64,000 nt of DNA from Sphingobacteriaceae bacterium (lineage in GTDB: Bacteria > Bacteroidota > Bacteroidia > B-17B0 > Aurantibacillaceae), in assembly GCA_013823565.1 (NCBI GenBank), contig PNMI01000001.1, positions 296,955 to 360,954 of the forward strand, written 5' to 3'. Position numbers and translations under genes: made by a program. Positions within the stretch are counted from its first letter, which is position 1. Each line of letters begins with the position of its first letter. The notes beneath the pieces are model-generated. The model made no database searches. It saw only the letters and a list, made by a program, of their open reading frames with translations, and was not told the DNA's origin. Shown one piece after another: positions 42,659-52,882 of the stretch.

Positions 42659-45600
42659 ATGCGTCTATTTTATCCTATCATTTCTATATTTATTTTTATC
42701 GTTTTAGGAGTTGATAATCTTAATAGTCAATCTTTAGTTTCGTATACAGCTTCTAGAAGTACTGGAGTTACTTATGCATCTATTAATATCACAGGAAATG
42801 CATTTGATAGTTGGAGAAATACAACAAGTTTTACACAGGATGATAATCGTTCAGATTTTACAGATATAGGCTTTGATTTTTGGTTTAATGGCGTTAGATA
42901 TACTCAGTTTTCTGTTTCAACAAATGGCTTTATAGATTTTTCTACTTCAACTGATGATGGAGGACCAATTGGAGATGATTTTGGCTATGTAAATAGTGCT
43001 TTTACTTCAAATATTGTTACAAACTCTACTAATCCAGCAATTGCCCCTTTTTATGATGATTTAATGGCTCAAGGTGGAACCTCGGCGTTAGGTAATAGTA
43101 TTAAATATGCTTTAACTGGTGCAGCACCAAATAGAACATTGACAGTAGAATGGATTAATATGGCGGTTTACGGGAATACATCACCAAGTTTAAATTTTCA
43201 AGTTAAATTAGTTGAGAGTTCAGGTATTGTTTTAATAAACTACGGCACAATGAATACAGGAACTCAAGTTTTTTCTTATTCTATGGGTTTAAATGGTCAA
43301 ATATTAAATGCACCTCCTACTGCAGCTCAGTTAAAAGAATTACAAACTGTAAATACAAATGTATTTAGTAACGCAATTCAAAACAATTTGTCGGCGATGC
43401 CAGCAGCTAATTCACAATATATATTCACACCCCCTGTTCCAACTGTTGCATCTGGAATTGTTTCATTTTCTACTGTTACTCAAACAGGCATGACAATTAA
43501 TTGGCCAAATTGGGCTACAAATGAGATAGGATATGTGTTATATAATTCTACAGATAATTTAAATTTTAATTTTGTTTCACAAACTGCCGCAAATGCCGTT
43601 AGTTATGCTGTAACAGGGTTATTGCCTAGTACTACCTATTATTGGAGAGTTTATGCGGTTACAGAAGGATGTTTAAGCTCGGCATTAACAGGAAGTCAGA
43701 CCACTTTATCAGGAGGCAATAAAATTTCCATCACATCCGGTATGTGGAATACGGCAACCACTTGGTCTCCAACTGGTGTGCCATCAACTGCTGATAATGT
43801 TACTATTGCAAATGGACATACTGTAACAATTAATGCTAATTCTTCTTGTAATAATTTAACTGTTGGACAAGGAATTTCTGGTATCTTATCAATTGGTAAT
43901 AATAATACAGCACGAGTAATTACGGTAAACGGAAATGTAACTATAAACTCTGGAGCAACATTTAGCGTTAATCCAGCCTCAAATATTACTCATAGTATTA
44001 CAATACCAGGAGATATTATAAATAATGGAAGATTAAATTTTGTGTCTGATGCTTTAAGTTTATGCAATGCAACTTTTACAAAAAATGGTAATCAAACTAT
44101 TTCAGGGTCAGGTGGTTTAACATCTTTCAATATTATGACCTTAAATATGGGGAGTTCTGTCAATAATATTTTAGATATCCAAACACCAAGTTTTACTGCG
44201 CCAAATGATTTTTTAAAATTAAATTTTGGAACATTTAAATTATCTACATCTGGGGCTTCTACAATTACTCCTTACACAATAGCTGCTACTATTCCACAAA
44301 AGGGGGGCATTTGGTTAAATTCTGCTTCTTCTACAATTAATAATTTGGCAACTTTAACAATGTATGGAAATGTAACAGTTTCGAATGGTGTTTTTAATGT
44401 TGGAAATGCCGTAAACGAAGATCTTTTATCTAATGGAGGTTACTTAACTATTAGCGGCGGAACGTTAAATATCGCTAGTAAATATTATGCCGTAGGAATT
44501 AATAATCTTTCGAAATTTACAATTTCAGGGGGAAATGTTATTGTACCTAGTATAGGTTCAACAAATACAGCCATTGCTCCTTTTCAAATTGCTGGCGCAG
44601 GCTCTCAATTTAATATGAGTGGTGGCAGTTTAATTATTCCTAGAGAAGGGGGAACTGGCGCTCAAAATTTAGGCTTTGTCAACACAGGAACAAGTGGAGG
44701 AAGTGTAACAGGTGGAACTCTTCAAATAGGAAGCTCAACTTCGCCAGCAGCACAAATAATACAAATTAATACAACATTTTCCATTGGAAATCTTTTAGTA
44801 AATAGTGCTAATGTTAATACATCTTTATTAACTAATTCTTTAAACGTTATTAATGATGTTGCAATTAATACAGGAACATTAACAGCCAATAATTTAGGCA
44901 TATCTCTTGGAAAAAATTGGACTAATAATGGGGGATTGTTTGTGCCAGGGTCTAATACCGTTAATTTTGTCGGCACAACTGCTCAAACAATTTTTAAATT
45001 GGGCGGAGAAACATTTAATAACATCAGTTTTTCTAATGCAGGAACTAAAACACTTTTAAGCGCTATTACAGCTAGTAATGTGGTCGTTAACTCAGGTTCT
45101 AATTTAGATGTTAATACGACTAATAATCAAATAACAGTGAGAGGAAATTTTACAAACAGCGGTAGCTTTAACGCTAGAAGAGGATTAGTGTTTTTGAATG
45201 GAACCGTGGCTCAAAGTATTGGAGGGGTAAGTATTACTGACTTCTATAATTTAACTTTAAATAATAATGCAGGGGCAAATATTACTAATGCTGAAAATTT
45301 AATAGGAACATTAACCTTAAATAATGGAACATTTAATACAAATGCTCAAGTTTTCACAATGGTTTCTACAGCTACCAATACAGCTAGAATAGCACAAATT
45401 ACAGGCACTGGAGATATTATAGGAAATGTTAAAGTTCAAAGATATGCACCAGGGGGTTATACAGGTTGGGCTTTATTAGGAACGCCAATTTCTTCAGCAT
45501 TGACACTTCAGGATTGGGATGACGATATGCCTATAAGTTGTAGTTCTTGTCCTGATGGAAGCGCAGCAGGCTTTTTATCAATTTATCATTACGACGAAAC

Positions 45601-47320
45601 AGCAGTTGGTTCTTATTCGGCAGCTTCTGCATATATTCCTTTGTCTTCAATAACAAATCCTATTATTCCTAATAGAGGATACTGGGTTTATTTAGGAACT
45701 GGATTTACTAATACAAGTCCTATTACTATAGATGTGACTGGAACTGTTAGAAAATTTAATAATTCAATTCCTCTTACAAAAACAAATACAGGTTCTGTTA
45801 GTGATGATGGCTGGAATTTAATTCACAATCCTTATCCTTCTGCTATTTCATGGAGTGCTTTAAGAAACGGTAATCCAAATATTGATAATGCTATATACGG
45901 TTTTAATGCTGATTTGAATGGAGGCTTAGGTTCAAGTGTTGCATATGTTAATGGCATTAGTAGCCCAGCTATTGGCGCTGGAGGCATTAGTGACACCATT
46001 CCTATGTGCCAAGGGTTTCAAGTACATTGTACTGCGTCTGCAACATTAACCGCACAAGAGTCAAATAAAATTGCTGGAAATCCGACGTTTTTAAAAATGA
46101 ATCAAAGCGCTCAAGTTGCAACAACTCAGCAACTTTTAAGATTGTATCTTGATGGGCCAAGTTCTCTTCGTGATGAAGCTGTTTTGTATATACAACCAGG
46201 TGCTACAAATAATTTTGATGTTGAGTACGACGCTATTAAACTTGCCGGCCAAGACCCTTCAACTTCAATGATTTCAATGTTAAATGGAATGGATGAATTT
46301 CAGATTAATGGAATTAGTCCAATTACGTCTTCATACAGTGTGGCGGTTAAAACAACAACAGGCGTTAATGGAACTTACACAATAAGTTTAGCTAATTTTA
46401 ATTCATTTCCAACAGGAGCATGTATTTCGTTGTATGATTCTTTTAATGGAACTACCACAGATTTAAAAATTAGTAATTATGTATTTAACTTAAATACGTC
46501 TGCAACTAATGCTCGTTTTATTTTAAACATTACTATAAATCCATTAGATATTACTACAAATGCTTCTCAGCCTAATTGTATTACACCAAACAATGGTGAG
46601 ATAACTGCTATAGGAAATAACTCTGGTCCATGGAATTATTTCTGGAAAGATGGAAATGGGTCATCTATTAAAACTTCATTAAACAAAAGTACTGCGGATA
46701 CAATTTCTAATTTAAATGGTGGAAATTATACTTTAGAAATAAATACTGTTGGGCAATGCGATAATCGTGACTCTGTTTTTACAATTGTACCAGTTGAAAT
46801 TGTTTCAGCTCAGTTCTCATCAATAGATACAACTTACTTATCAAGTGGAGCAAATATTATTTTTAATAATAATTCAACAAATGCAGTAAATACTAATTGG
46901 AACTTTGGCGATGGGGTTGGTTTTTCTTCGAGTTATAGCCCTTCGTATAATTATTTAGCCGCAGGAATATATACAGTAAGTTTAATTGCCACTAGTAATA
47001 GTGGATGTTTAGATACAGCATACAAATCAGTAGTTGTTATTGCTGATGTTACAGGATTATCTGCGCAAAATATTATTGGCTCCTTAATGCTTAAAACATT
47101 GGATCAAAACGAATTTTTATTAGAAGGAATTGTAAATGAAGAATCTAATTTGGACTTTAAATTATATGATGCTTTAGGAAAATTAATTAAAGATTTTGGG
47201 AATTTTAATTCAGAGGAGATTCATCTTCCTTTAAATTTGAAAGAGTATAAAGTAGGAGTTTATTATTTAAATATTATTGGAACGAAAAACAATAAAACAA
47301 TAAAATTACTAGTTAAGTAA
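42659..47320 (+). CDS. Large secreted protein with FN3 and PKD-like domains and T9SS type A sorting domain
   Basis: 1553 aa. After the signal peptide comes a surface beta domain (about 25-255). An FN3 domain follows (about 259-345; GLLPSTTYYWRVYAV), then a long parallel-beta-type region starting with GMWNTATTWSPTGVPS (about 365-900; repeated NGNVTI, GNFTNSG strands), as in many Bacteroidota surface proteins. A later part (about 920-1300) carries WALLGTPIS and GWNLIHNPYPS motifs. A PKD-like unit (WNFGDGVGF, about 1415) precedes the type A tail (about 1475-1553). Likely a T9SS-exported surface or matrix protein. No enzyme motif was recognised. Confidence 0.88.
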   Translation: MRLFYPIISIFIFIVLGVDNLNSQSLVSYTASRSTGVTYASINITGNAFDSWRNTTSFTQDDNRSDFTDIGFDFWFNGVRYTQFSVSTNGFIDFSTSTDDGGPIGDDFGYVNSAFTSNIVTNSTNPAIAPFYDDLMAQGGTSALGNSIKYALTGAAPNRTLTVEWINMAVYGNTSPSLNFQVKLVESSGIVLINYGTMNTGTQVFSYSMGLNGQILNAPPTAAQLKELQTVNTNVFSNAIQNNLSAMPAANSQYIFTPPVPTVASGIVSFSTVTQTGMTINWPNWATNEIGYVLYNSTDNLNFNFVSQTAANAVSYAVTGLLPSTTYYWRVYAVTEGCLSSALTGSQTTLSGGNKISITSGMWNTATTWSPTGVPSTADNVTIANGHTVTINANSSCNNLTVGQGISGILSIGNNNTARVITVNGNVTINSGATFSVNPASNITHSITIPGDIINNGRLNFVSDALSLCNATFTKNGNQTISGSGGLTSFNIMTLNMGSSVNNILDIQTPSFTAPNDFLKLNFGTFKLSTSGASTITPYTIAATIPQKGGIWLNSASSTINNLATLTMYGNVTVSNGVFNVGNAVNEDLLSNGGYLTISGGTLNIASKYYAVGINNLSKFTISGGNVIVPSIGSTNTAIAPFQIAGAGSQFNMSGGSLIIPREGGTGAQNLGFVNTGTSGGSVTGGTLQIGSSTSPAAQIIQINTTFSIGNLLVNSANVNTSLLTNSLNVINDVAINTGTLTANNLGISLGKNWTNNGGLFVPGSNTVNFVGTTAQTIFKLGGETFNNISFSNAGTKTLLSAITASNVVVNSGSNLDVNTTNNQITVRGNFTNSGSFNARRGLVFLNGTVAQSIGGVSITDFYNLTLNNNAGANITNAENLIGTLTLNNGTFNTNAQVFTMVSTATNTARIAQITGTGDIIGNVKVQRYAPGGYTGWALLGTPISSALTLQDWDDDMPISCSSCPDGSAAGFLSIYHYDETAVGSYSAASAYIPLSSITNPIIPNRGYWVYLGTGFTNTSPITIDVTGTVRKFNNSIPLTKTNTGSVSDDGWNLIHNPYPSAISWSALRNGNPNIDNAIYGFNADLNGGLGSSVAYVNGISSPAIGAGGISDTIPMCQGFQVHCTASATLTAQESNKIAGNPTFLKMNQSAQVATTQQLLRLYLDGPSSLRDEAVLYIQPGATNNFDVEYDAIKLAGQDPSTSMISMLNGMDEFQINGISPITSSYSVAVKTTTGVNGTYTISLANFNSFPTGACISLYDSFNGTTTDLKISNYVFNLNTSATNARFILNITINPLDITTNASQPNCITPNNGEITAIGNNSGPWNYFWKDGNGSSIKTSLNKSTADTISNLNGGNYTLEINTVGQCDNRDSVFTIVPVEIVSAQFSSIDTTYLSSGANIIFNNNSTNAVNTNWNFGDGVGFSSSYSPSYNYLAAGIYTVSLIATSNSGCLDTAYKSVVVIADVTGLSAQNIIGSLMLKTLDQNEFLLEGIVNEESNLDFKLYDALGKLIKDFGNFNSEEIHLPLNLKEYKVGVYYLNIIGTKNNKTIKLLVK

Positions 47321-47609
47321 ATAATAAAATTTGTTTAATAATATATTGAATAATGGTAATACTTGATGTTACTATAAATGCCCACATAACCCATTTCCCT
47401 CCATTTTCGTGTTTCACTTTTAATTGTATAAGCAATATAATAACTGTAATAATAAATGGAATTAATGCTACATGATATTGAAGAGATTCTATAACATTTC
47501 CTTTTAATAAGGATATTAAACTTCGTTGCATACCACAGCCTGGGCATTCCATCCCAAAATGTGATTTAAAAAAACACGGAAACAAATGATGCTCTAACCA
47601 ATCAATCAT
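47313..47609 (-). CDS. DUF2752 membrane protein
   Basis: 98 aa from ATG 47609 (MIDWLEHHLFPC). The track start at 47651 lies in a terminator hairpin, so I reject it. The family motif is CPGCGMQRSLISLLKGN, followed by SLQYHVALIPF, and two to three membrane helices. It overlaps the end of the convergent 1553-aa gene by 8 bp. It is usually found next to CCC-motif membrane proteins, as here. Function unknown. Confidence 0.85.
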   Translation of the reverse strand: MIDWLEHHLFPCFFKSHFGMECPGCGMQRSLISLLKGNVIESLQYHVALIPFIITVIILLIQLKVKHENGGKWVMWAFIVTSSITIIQYIIKQILLFT

Positions 47610-47623
47610 AGTATAACAAATAA

Positions 47624-47654
47624 AAAATGCCTTTGCTTTTAACAAAGGCATTTT
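47624..47654 (-). terminator. Hairpin terminator of the CCC-motif gene
   Basis: AAAATGCCTTTG-loop-CAAAGGCATTTT, 18 bp past the stop of 47672-48064 and ahead of the DUF2752 start, so partial read-through may feed DUF2752. Confidence 0.75.
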
Positions 47655-47671
47655 AAATTAAAATTTTTCGA

Positions 47672-48064
47672 TTAATGTTGCCCCATCATTTCCCAAGGCA
47701 TAGCGCTAAATGCAGCCCCAATAAATGCAAATACAACAATAACATAAATAACCATTAAAGCTGATAAACATAAGCCAATAATGGCACAAACTCTACCAGC
47801 CTTTAAGTTGTTATATGAAGAAATTGTATAGTTACTTGGATTTGCTTTGTATAGTACCATCGCTTTATTTCCTAAAACTAATGCGATAATTCCGCATGTT
47901 AATGCAACAACTCCATAACACCAGCATAAAGCAATAGAGATAATTCCTAAAACTAACACCGCACCAGAATTAGGTACAGATACTTGACCAAATTGGTTGT
48001 TTATTGGTTGATTTACAGGTTGTCCTTGTTGAGAACCTTGATTTGAAAAATTGTTTTCTTCCAT
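47672..48064 (-). CDS. CCC-motif / DUF4190-like membrane protein
   Basis: 130 aa. A Gln/Asn-rich N terminus (about 1-33) is followed by two paired hydrophobic segments: LGIISIALCWCYGVVALTCG and, after NPSNYTISSYNNLKAGRVCA, a second pair ending near 123. This matches small Bacteroidota CCC-motif membrane proteins, which share overall layout with DUF4190. Function unknown; linked to DUF2752 by position. Confidence 0.8.
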   Translation of the reverse strand: MEENNFSNQGSQQGQPVNQPINNQFGQVSVPNSGAVLVLGIISIALCWCYGVVALTCGIIALVLGNKAMVLYKANPSNYTISSYNNLKAGRVCAIIGLCLSALMVIYVIVVFAFIGAAFSAMPWEMMGQH

Positions 48065-48255
48065 AATATATTTTTGAGCTAAGATATAAAAATTAATAAT
48101 AGTTAATAAAAAAGCGATAAAAAACTAGAACTTTTATAGAATCCTTTCGTACAATCACACAAGTTGCTTCAAACTCCGTAAATAACAGCAATTATTTATT
48201 AAAAAAACAAACAACCACATGAAATCAATTACAAACTCTTCAAAACCTACTTGTT

Positions 48256-51200
48256 ATGAAAACATTTTTATTAACCACAGCATTGCTGGTGGCTCTTTTG
48301 AGTGCACAAGTGTTTGCACAAGGAGTCAACTCCAACTCTCCGATTGATAGCCTAGCTAATTTCAATCAGCAACAATGGACTAATTTTTATTGGTCAAATC
48401 ACACAAGTGCAAATGAACTACCTGAATTCATTTACGCGCAACAACGAGAATACATTAAGCATACGTTTTATCCCACACAACGTATCTCAGGTATCAATCC
48501 AATCCCACAACAAGCTTGTACTAATATTGATTTCGAATCTGGAAATCTTAGCGGCTGGAATGCGACTACTGGATATAATCCACTATATAATGCGGCCGGA
48601 TGCTGCCAAAATGCTGGAGGTGCACAAGTAGTTACTTCTGGAACAGCATTAGATGCATGTGGAGCCTTTCCAATGGTTGCAGCAGGTGGAAATTTTTCAG
48701 TAAGATTAGGTAATAATGGAACAGGAGGGTTAGCAGATAGATTAGAGCAAACCTTTGCTGTAACCGCATCAAATGCAAACTTCACCTATAGGTATGCTGT
48801 TGTATTTGAAGATCCAGGACATACTCTAGCTGATCAACCGAAATTTGAAATAGAAATGTTGGATTCAAGTGGCGCACAAATTCCTTGTACTTATTATAAT
48901 GTAGCAGCAGGTCAAAATATACCAGGTTTTGTTAACTCTCCAAATTGCGCTAATGTGGTTTATAAACCTTGGACTAATGTCAGCGTTGATTTAACTAGTT
49001 ACATAGGACAAAATGTAACCATTCGTTTCACAACTTATGATTGTTCATTAGGAGGACATTATGCATATGCATATATAGATGGAAGTTGTACTGCATTACA
49101 ACAAGCTATCTCTGATACCATTTGTGTAGGACAAACTAAAACACTATGCGCGCCAACAGGCTATGCTTCTTATGCCTGGAGTGGTTCATCAGTGGCTGGC
49201 CAATCAACGCAATGTGTGGTGGCTACAAATCCTGGAAACTATTCTGTTCAAACAACACAAGTAACTGGATGTCCTGGTCCTGTGTTTAATTATTTTCTAT
49301 ATAATCATCCAACTCCTAATGCAAACTTTAATACTGGAGGTTCAACAAATAATTGTGGTTTAACTATCAATTTTAATAATACATCAAGCATGTCTTCAGG
49401 AGCAATTACCACTTATAATTGGAATTTTGGGGATGGCAATATATCTTCTTTAGAAAATCCTACTCATACGTATTCAAATCCTGGAACATATAGCGTGACA
49501 TTAATTGTTGGCTCTCCTCATGGATGTTATGATACAACTATGAATGTTATTACAGTTAATCCAGTTCCGTCAGTAGTTTTTAATTTCAATAATGGTTGTC
49601 AGTTTGCGCCAGTTTCTTTTACTGAGAATAGCAATATTCAACAAGGAGTCGTTAATCAATGGAATTGGACTTTTGGTGATGGAAGTTCATCTACTAATCA
49701 AAATCCTACACATACTTATGTAAGTTCTGGAACATATACAGTAGGATTAACAATTACCAGTAATTTTGGTTGCACGGCTAGTCAAACTCAAATCATTACA
49801 ATTTCTGATAAGCCAGTTGCAAATTATATTACAACTCAATTGTCGGCTTGCACACACACGATTGGTTTTATTAATACAAGTAATATTACTACAGGTAGTA
49901 TTACAAATAACAATTGGAATTACGGTGATGGCAATACAGCAACTACGCAAAATGGCTCTAATACTTATACAAATACAGGAACATATAATGTTCAATTAAT
50001 TGTAACTAGTAATATGGGTTGCACAGATACAGTGGTATATCCTGTTATCATAAGCCCATTGCCAATAGCTGCCTTTTCTGCAAATAATGTTTGTTTAAAT
50101 AACGCTACAACTTTCACTAATTCATCATCTGTAACTAGTGGATTTATAACCTTCACTAATTGGCAGTTTGGAGATGGAAATCAATCAACGTTAACTCAAC
50201 CAAATTATCAATATTTAAGCCCAGGAACTTACAATGTGACTTTAAATATTACAACTAATTCAAATTGCAGTAATAGTGTAACACATCAAGTAACCGTAAA
50301 TCCTTTGCCAAATGTTTTATTTACTGCTAATAATGTATGTGAAGGAAATAACATAAATTACATAAATAATTCTAGCATTTCTAGTGGTAGCATTTCAAAT
50401 TATGTTTGGGATTTTAATTCTGATGGCACACCAGATAACACGAATCAAAATGCTAGTAATTTATTCAATATTCCAGGAACTTATAATACTCAATTGATGG
50501 CTATTTCAAATTTAAATTGTGTAGCAAGTTATTCTTTGCCTGTAACAGTTTATCCTAAACCAATAGCTCAATTTAGTTCAGTTCCTGCTTGTCAAGGAGT
50601 AGCAATTACTTTCACTAATCAATCTACTATTACATCTGGCACAATTGTAAATTATAATTGGTTATTTGGAGATAATACAACAAGTGCAGGAAACAGCCCA
50701 TTACATTTATATAATAGTTTTGGAACTTATAATGTAACGCTTACAGCAACAAGTAACTTTAATTGTGTGAATACGGCAGTACAAACAGCAACTATTCATC
50801 CTAAGCCAAATGTAAACTTTATGTCTACTATTACTTGTTTAAACCAAGCTACTCAATTTAATAATCAAAGTAACATCATAACTGGTAGCATTATCAAGTA
50901 TAGATGGGATTTTGAGAATAATGGTACTATTGATGATTCAACAGCAAACCCTAGTTATATTTATCCAATTGCAGGAACTCAACAAAGTCGTTTAGTAGCT
51001 ATTTCAAATTACAATTGTGTGAATCAAAACATAAATCCAGTGATTGTACATTATAATCCGGTAGCACAATTTTCAGCACCATCTACTTGTTTGCCAGCAA
51101 GCACTCAGTTTAATAATCTTTCTACTAGTGTGGATGGTGTAATTACTTCATATGCTTGGGATTTTAATGGGGATAATTTAATAGATAATAATCAGCCTAA

Positions 51201-52101
51201 TCCACAATACATATATACACAGGTTGGAAATTACGGCGTGAAATTAGAGGTGCAAACACAATACGGATGCGTTAATACAATTATCAAATCGGTGTATGTG
51301 AACGCTACTCCATCTGCTGTATTTACTGCTCAAAATAAAGTTGGTTGCCCTATGTTGTGTGTGAATTTTGTAAATAATTCAACCATTGGAAATGGAACAA
51401 TAGTTACAAATCAATGGATATTTGGAGATGCTTCTTCGCCAAATTATAGTCAAAATCCTACACATTGTTATTCAACAGGAATTTATAATGTTACTTTAAA
51501 AGTAGTGTCGGATAGTGGTTGTGTGAATAGCTTAACTATTCCAAATTTAGTAACGGTTTATCCTACACCAATAGCTAATTTTAATGTCACTCCATCGGAA
51601 GTTGAAATTACAATGCCTTTAATAGAAGTAGAAGATCAGTCTACAGGCGCAACTACTGTAAAGTATATTTTTGATGACGGTACTATAAAAAACACAAGAG
51701 ATTTTAATCACACCTTTAATACCAATGATGCCAAAACGGTTTCTATTATGCAAACTGTGAAAAACGAGTATGGATGTAGAGATTCAATCGTTAAATTGAT
51801 TCGAATTAATCCTGCTTATGCTCTTTATATTCCAAATGCATTTACACCTAATAGCGATGGTTTAAATGATGGCTTTAAAGCTCAGGGAATTGGTATCGCT
51901 GATTTTAAAATGCAAGTATTTGATAGATGGGGAGCTTTGGTTTTTGAAAGTAATGACATAAATGATAGCTGGGATGGCAGTATTAAAGGAAAAGGTGACG
52001 CTGAGACAACAAAACAAGATGTATACGTATGGAAGGCTCAAGTAATAGATGTTTTGAAGCAGCAACATAGTATGGTAGGACACGTCACTTTATTAAAATA
52101 A
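48256..52101 (+). CDS. Ten-PKD-domain secreted protein with T9SS type B sorting domain
   Basis: 1281 aa. The signal peptide ends QVFAQ. A beta-sandwich (about 95-275; ACTNIDFESGNLSGWNATTG) resembles MAM/CBM-like surface domains. Ten PKD domains follow by my count (about 350-1185; e.g. YNWNFGDGN, WNWTFGDGS, YAWDFNGDN, each ending VTSN.GC). The type B domain is at about 1190-1281 (YIPNAFTPNSDGLND, VFDRWGALVF, SWDGSIKGKG). Unlike the type B genes in the left arm, it has no PorP/SprF gene beside it. Extracellular structural or adhesive role inferred. Confidence 0.9.
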   Translation: MKTFLLTTALLVALLSAQVFAQGVNSNSPIDSLANFNQQQWTNFYWSNHTSANELPEFIYAQQREYIKHTFYPTQRISGINPIPQQACTNIDFESGNLSGWNATTGYNPLYNAAGCCQNAGGAQVVTSGTALDACGAFPMVAAGGNFSVRLGNNGTGGLADRLEQTFAVTASNANFTYRYAVVFEDPGHTLADQPKFEIEMLDSSGAQIPCTYYNVAAGQNIPGFVNSPNCANVVYKPWTNVSVDLTSYIGQNVTIRFTTYDCSLGGHYAYAYIDGSCTALQQAISDTICVGQTKTLCAPTGYASYAWSGSSVAGQSTQCVVATNPGNYSVQTTQVTGCPGPVFNYFLYNHPTPNANFNTGGSTNNCGLTINFNNTSSMSSGAITTYNWNFGDGNISSLENPTHTYSNPGTYSVTLIVGSPHGCYDTTMNVITVNPVPSVVFNFNNGCQFAPVSFTENSNIQQGVVNQWNWTFGDGSSSTNQNPTHTYVSSGTYTVGLTITSNFGCTASQTQIITISDKPVANYITTQLSACTHTIGFINTSNITTGSITNNNWNYGDGNTATTQNGSNTYTNTGTYNVQLIVTSNMGCTDTVVYPVIISPLPIAAFSANNVCLNNATTFTNSSSVTSGFITFTNWQFGDGNQSTLTQPNYQYLSPGTYNVTLNITTNSNCSNSVTHQVTVNPLPNVLFTANNVCEGNNINYINNSSISSGSISNYVWDFNSDGTPDNTNQNASNLFNIPGTYNTQLMAISNLNCVASYSLPVTVYPKPIAQFSSVPACQGVAITFTNQSTITSGTIVNYNWLFGDNTTSAGNSPLHLYNSFGTYNVTLTATSNFNCVNTAVQTATIHPKPNVNFMSTITCLNQATQFNNQSNIITGSIIKYRWDFENNGTIDDSTANPSYIYPIAGTQQSRLVAISNYNCVNQNINPVIVHYNPVAQFSAPSTCLPASTQFNNLSTSVDGVITSYAWDFNGDNLIDNNQPNPQYIYTQVGNYGVKLEVQTQYGCVNTIIKSVYVNATPSAVFTAQNKVGCPMLCVNFVNNSTIGNGTIVTNQWIFGDASSPNYSQNPTHCYSTGIYNVTLKVVSDSGCVNSLTIPNLVTVYPTPIANFNVTPSEVEITMPLIEVEDQSTGATTVKYIFDDGTIKNTRDFNHTFNTNDAKTVSIMQTVKNEYGCRDSIVKLIRINPAYALYIPNAFTPNSDGLNDGFKAQGIGIADFKMQVFDRWGALVFESNDINDSWDGSIKGKGDAETTKQDVYVWKAQVIDVLKQQHSMVGHVTLLK

Positions 52102-52136
52102 TGTCAAAAAGGCATGGAAAACTATTTGGATTAAAG

Positions 52137-52168
52137 TTTGATTATTTTGGGTAACAAAGTTACTTTAG
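52137..52168 (+). promoter_or_regulatory. Promoter of trxA
   Basis: TTTG (52137-52140), 20-bp spacer, TACTTTAG (52161-52168; one mismatch to TAnnTTTG), 58 bp before the ATG. Confidence 0.5.
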
Positions 52169-52190
52169 TAATTCAAAATTTATAAACCCC

Positions 52191-52208
52191 GTCTGCCGAC
52201 AGGCAGGC
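52191..52208. repeat. Short palindromic repeat GTCTGCC-GACA-GGCAGGC in the trxA leader
   Basis: A near-perfect hairpin between the trxA promoter and ATG. A sister core (GTCTGCC-AGCT-GGCGG) is at 23630, inside the 121-bp element. Such palindromes are dispersed in Bacteroidota genomes. Confidence 0.55.
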
Positions 52209-52225
52209 TTAAAAAACAAAATAAA

Positions 52226-52543
52226 ATGGCATTAGAAATAACAGATGCAAACTTTGAAGAGTTAGTATTAAAATCAGACAAACCTGTATTAGTAGATTTT
52301 TGGGCAGAATGGTGTGGACCTTGCCGTATGGTTGGACCAGTAGTTGAAGAGCTTTCTACTGAATATGCTGGAAAGGCAGTAGTAGGAAAAGTTAACGTAG
52401 ATAATAATTCTGGTATTTCAGCGAAATACGGAATCAGAAACATTCCTACTTTATTATTCTTCAAAAACGGAGAAGTAGTAGAAAAACACGTAGGTGTTGC
52501 TGCTAAAAATATTTTAGCTGGTAAGTTAGATTCTCATATGTAA
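52226..52543 (+). CDS. trxA: Thioredoxin
   Basis: 105 aa, typical length. Active site WCGPC with Cys30 and Cys33, preceded by VLVDFWAE; cis-Pro loop [10 protein letters not shown]. It reduces protein disulphides in the cytoplasm with thioredoxin reductase. Its own promoter and terminator flank it. The leader contains a palindromic repeat. Confidence 0.97.
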   Translation: MALEITDANFEELVLKSDKPVLVDFWAEWCGPCRMVGPVVEELSTEYAGKAVVGKVNVDNNSGISAKYGIRNIPTLLFFKNGEVVEKHVGVAAKNILAGKLDSHM

Positions 52544-52557
52544 TCTTACCTGATTTT

Positions 52558-52597
52558 AAAAAAAGTCCGTTTGCTATTAGCAAACGGACTTTTTTTA
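52558..52597 (+). terminator. Strong terminator of trxA
   Basis: AAAGTCCGTTTGCTA-TTAG-region-CAAACGGACTTTTTTT: a long perfect stem and T run, 15 bp after the stop. Confidence 0.9.
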
Positions 52598-52754
52598 TGT
52601 TATATAATTTTATTAAAACTATTTAGTATTTTTTATAAGCTGATTAATAGTTATGAAATGTTAAAATCAAGCCTTAATACTTTGTTTAACTCATTATAAT
52701 CAAGGGTTTACAGTTTGATAACCTTGACTTAATCATTTTATTACTTTTTGGCAC

Positions 52755-52778
52755 TAGGTTTGCCTAACAATAAGTGAT
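52755..52778 (+). promoter_or_regulatory. -7 box TAGGTTTG plus ATAAGTGAT motif in the 339-bp trxA-52883 gap
   Basis: TAGGTTTG (52755-52762) matches TAnnTTTG; no good -33. ATAAGTGAT (52770-52778) is one half of the motif seen paired at 34742 and 60036. Bases 52598-52754 show only AT-rich sequence with no ORF. Confidence 0.4.
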
Positions 52779-52790
52779 AAAAAACGGAAA

Positions 52791-52882
52791 TTATGAAATA
52801 GCCACGTTTGTTTTAAATCCAAACACATTAATTAAAAAAATGGCTATAACATATGACAATTAAAAATAAATAATTTATACGT
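52791..52882 (+). other. Conserved ~95-nt leader in front of the 65-aa gene (copy B)
   Basis: Starts ATGAAATAGC and ends at the gene's ATG. TAGCCA (52799 region) can pair with TGGCTA and enclose GTTTG/CAAAC, giving a two-stem fold. It is nearly the same as the orphan copy at 35843-35940. Likely a transcribed 5' leader of structured or regulatory RNA type; the class is unknown. Confidence 0.55.

Noticed and set aside
42659-47320. Possible autotransporter or glycosidase in the 1553-aa protein
   Set aside because: The beta-rich region shows no catalytic motif and the C-terminus is a T9SS tail, not a barrel.
47335-47547. 70-aa ORF overlapping DUF2752 in another frame
   Set aside because: Shadow of the DUF2752 gene; Ser/Tyr/Ile-rich with no motif.
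47610-47651. N-terminal extension of the DUF2752 ORF
   Set aside because: It encodes the terminator hairpin of the upstream gene; family homologues start near the MIDWLEHH methionine.
49747-49999. Paired opposite-strand ORFs within the PKD protein
   Set aside because: Both are out of frame with the PKD repeats and composed of simple residues; shadows of repetitive coding DNA.
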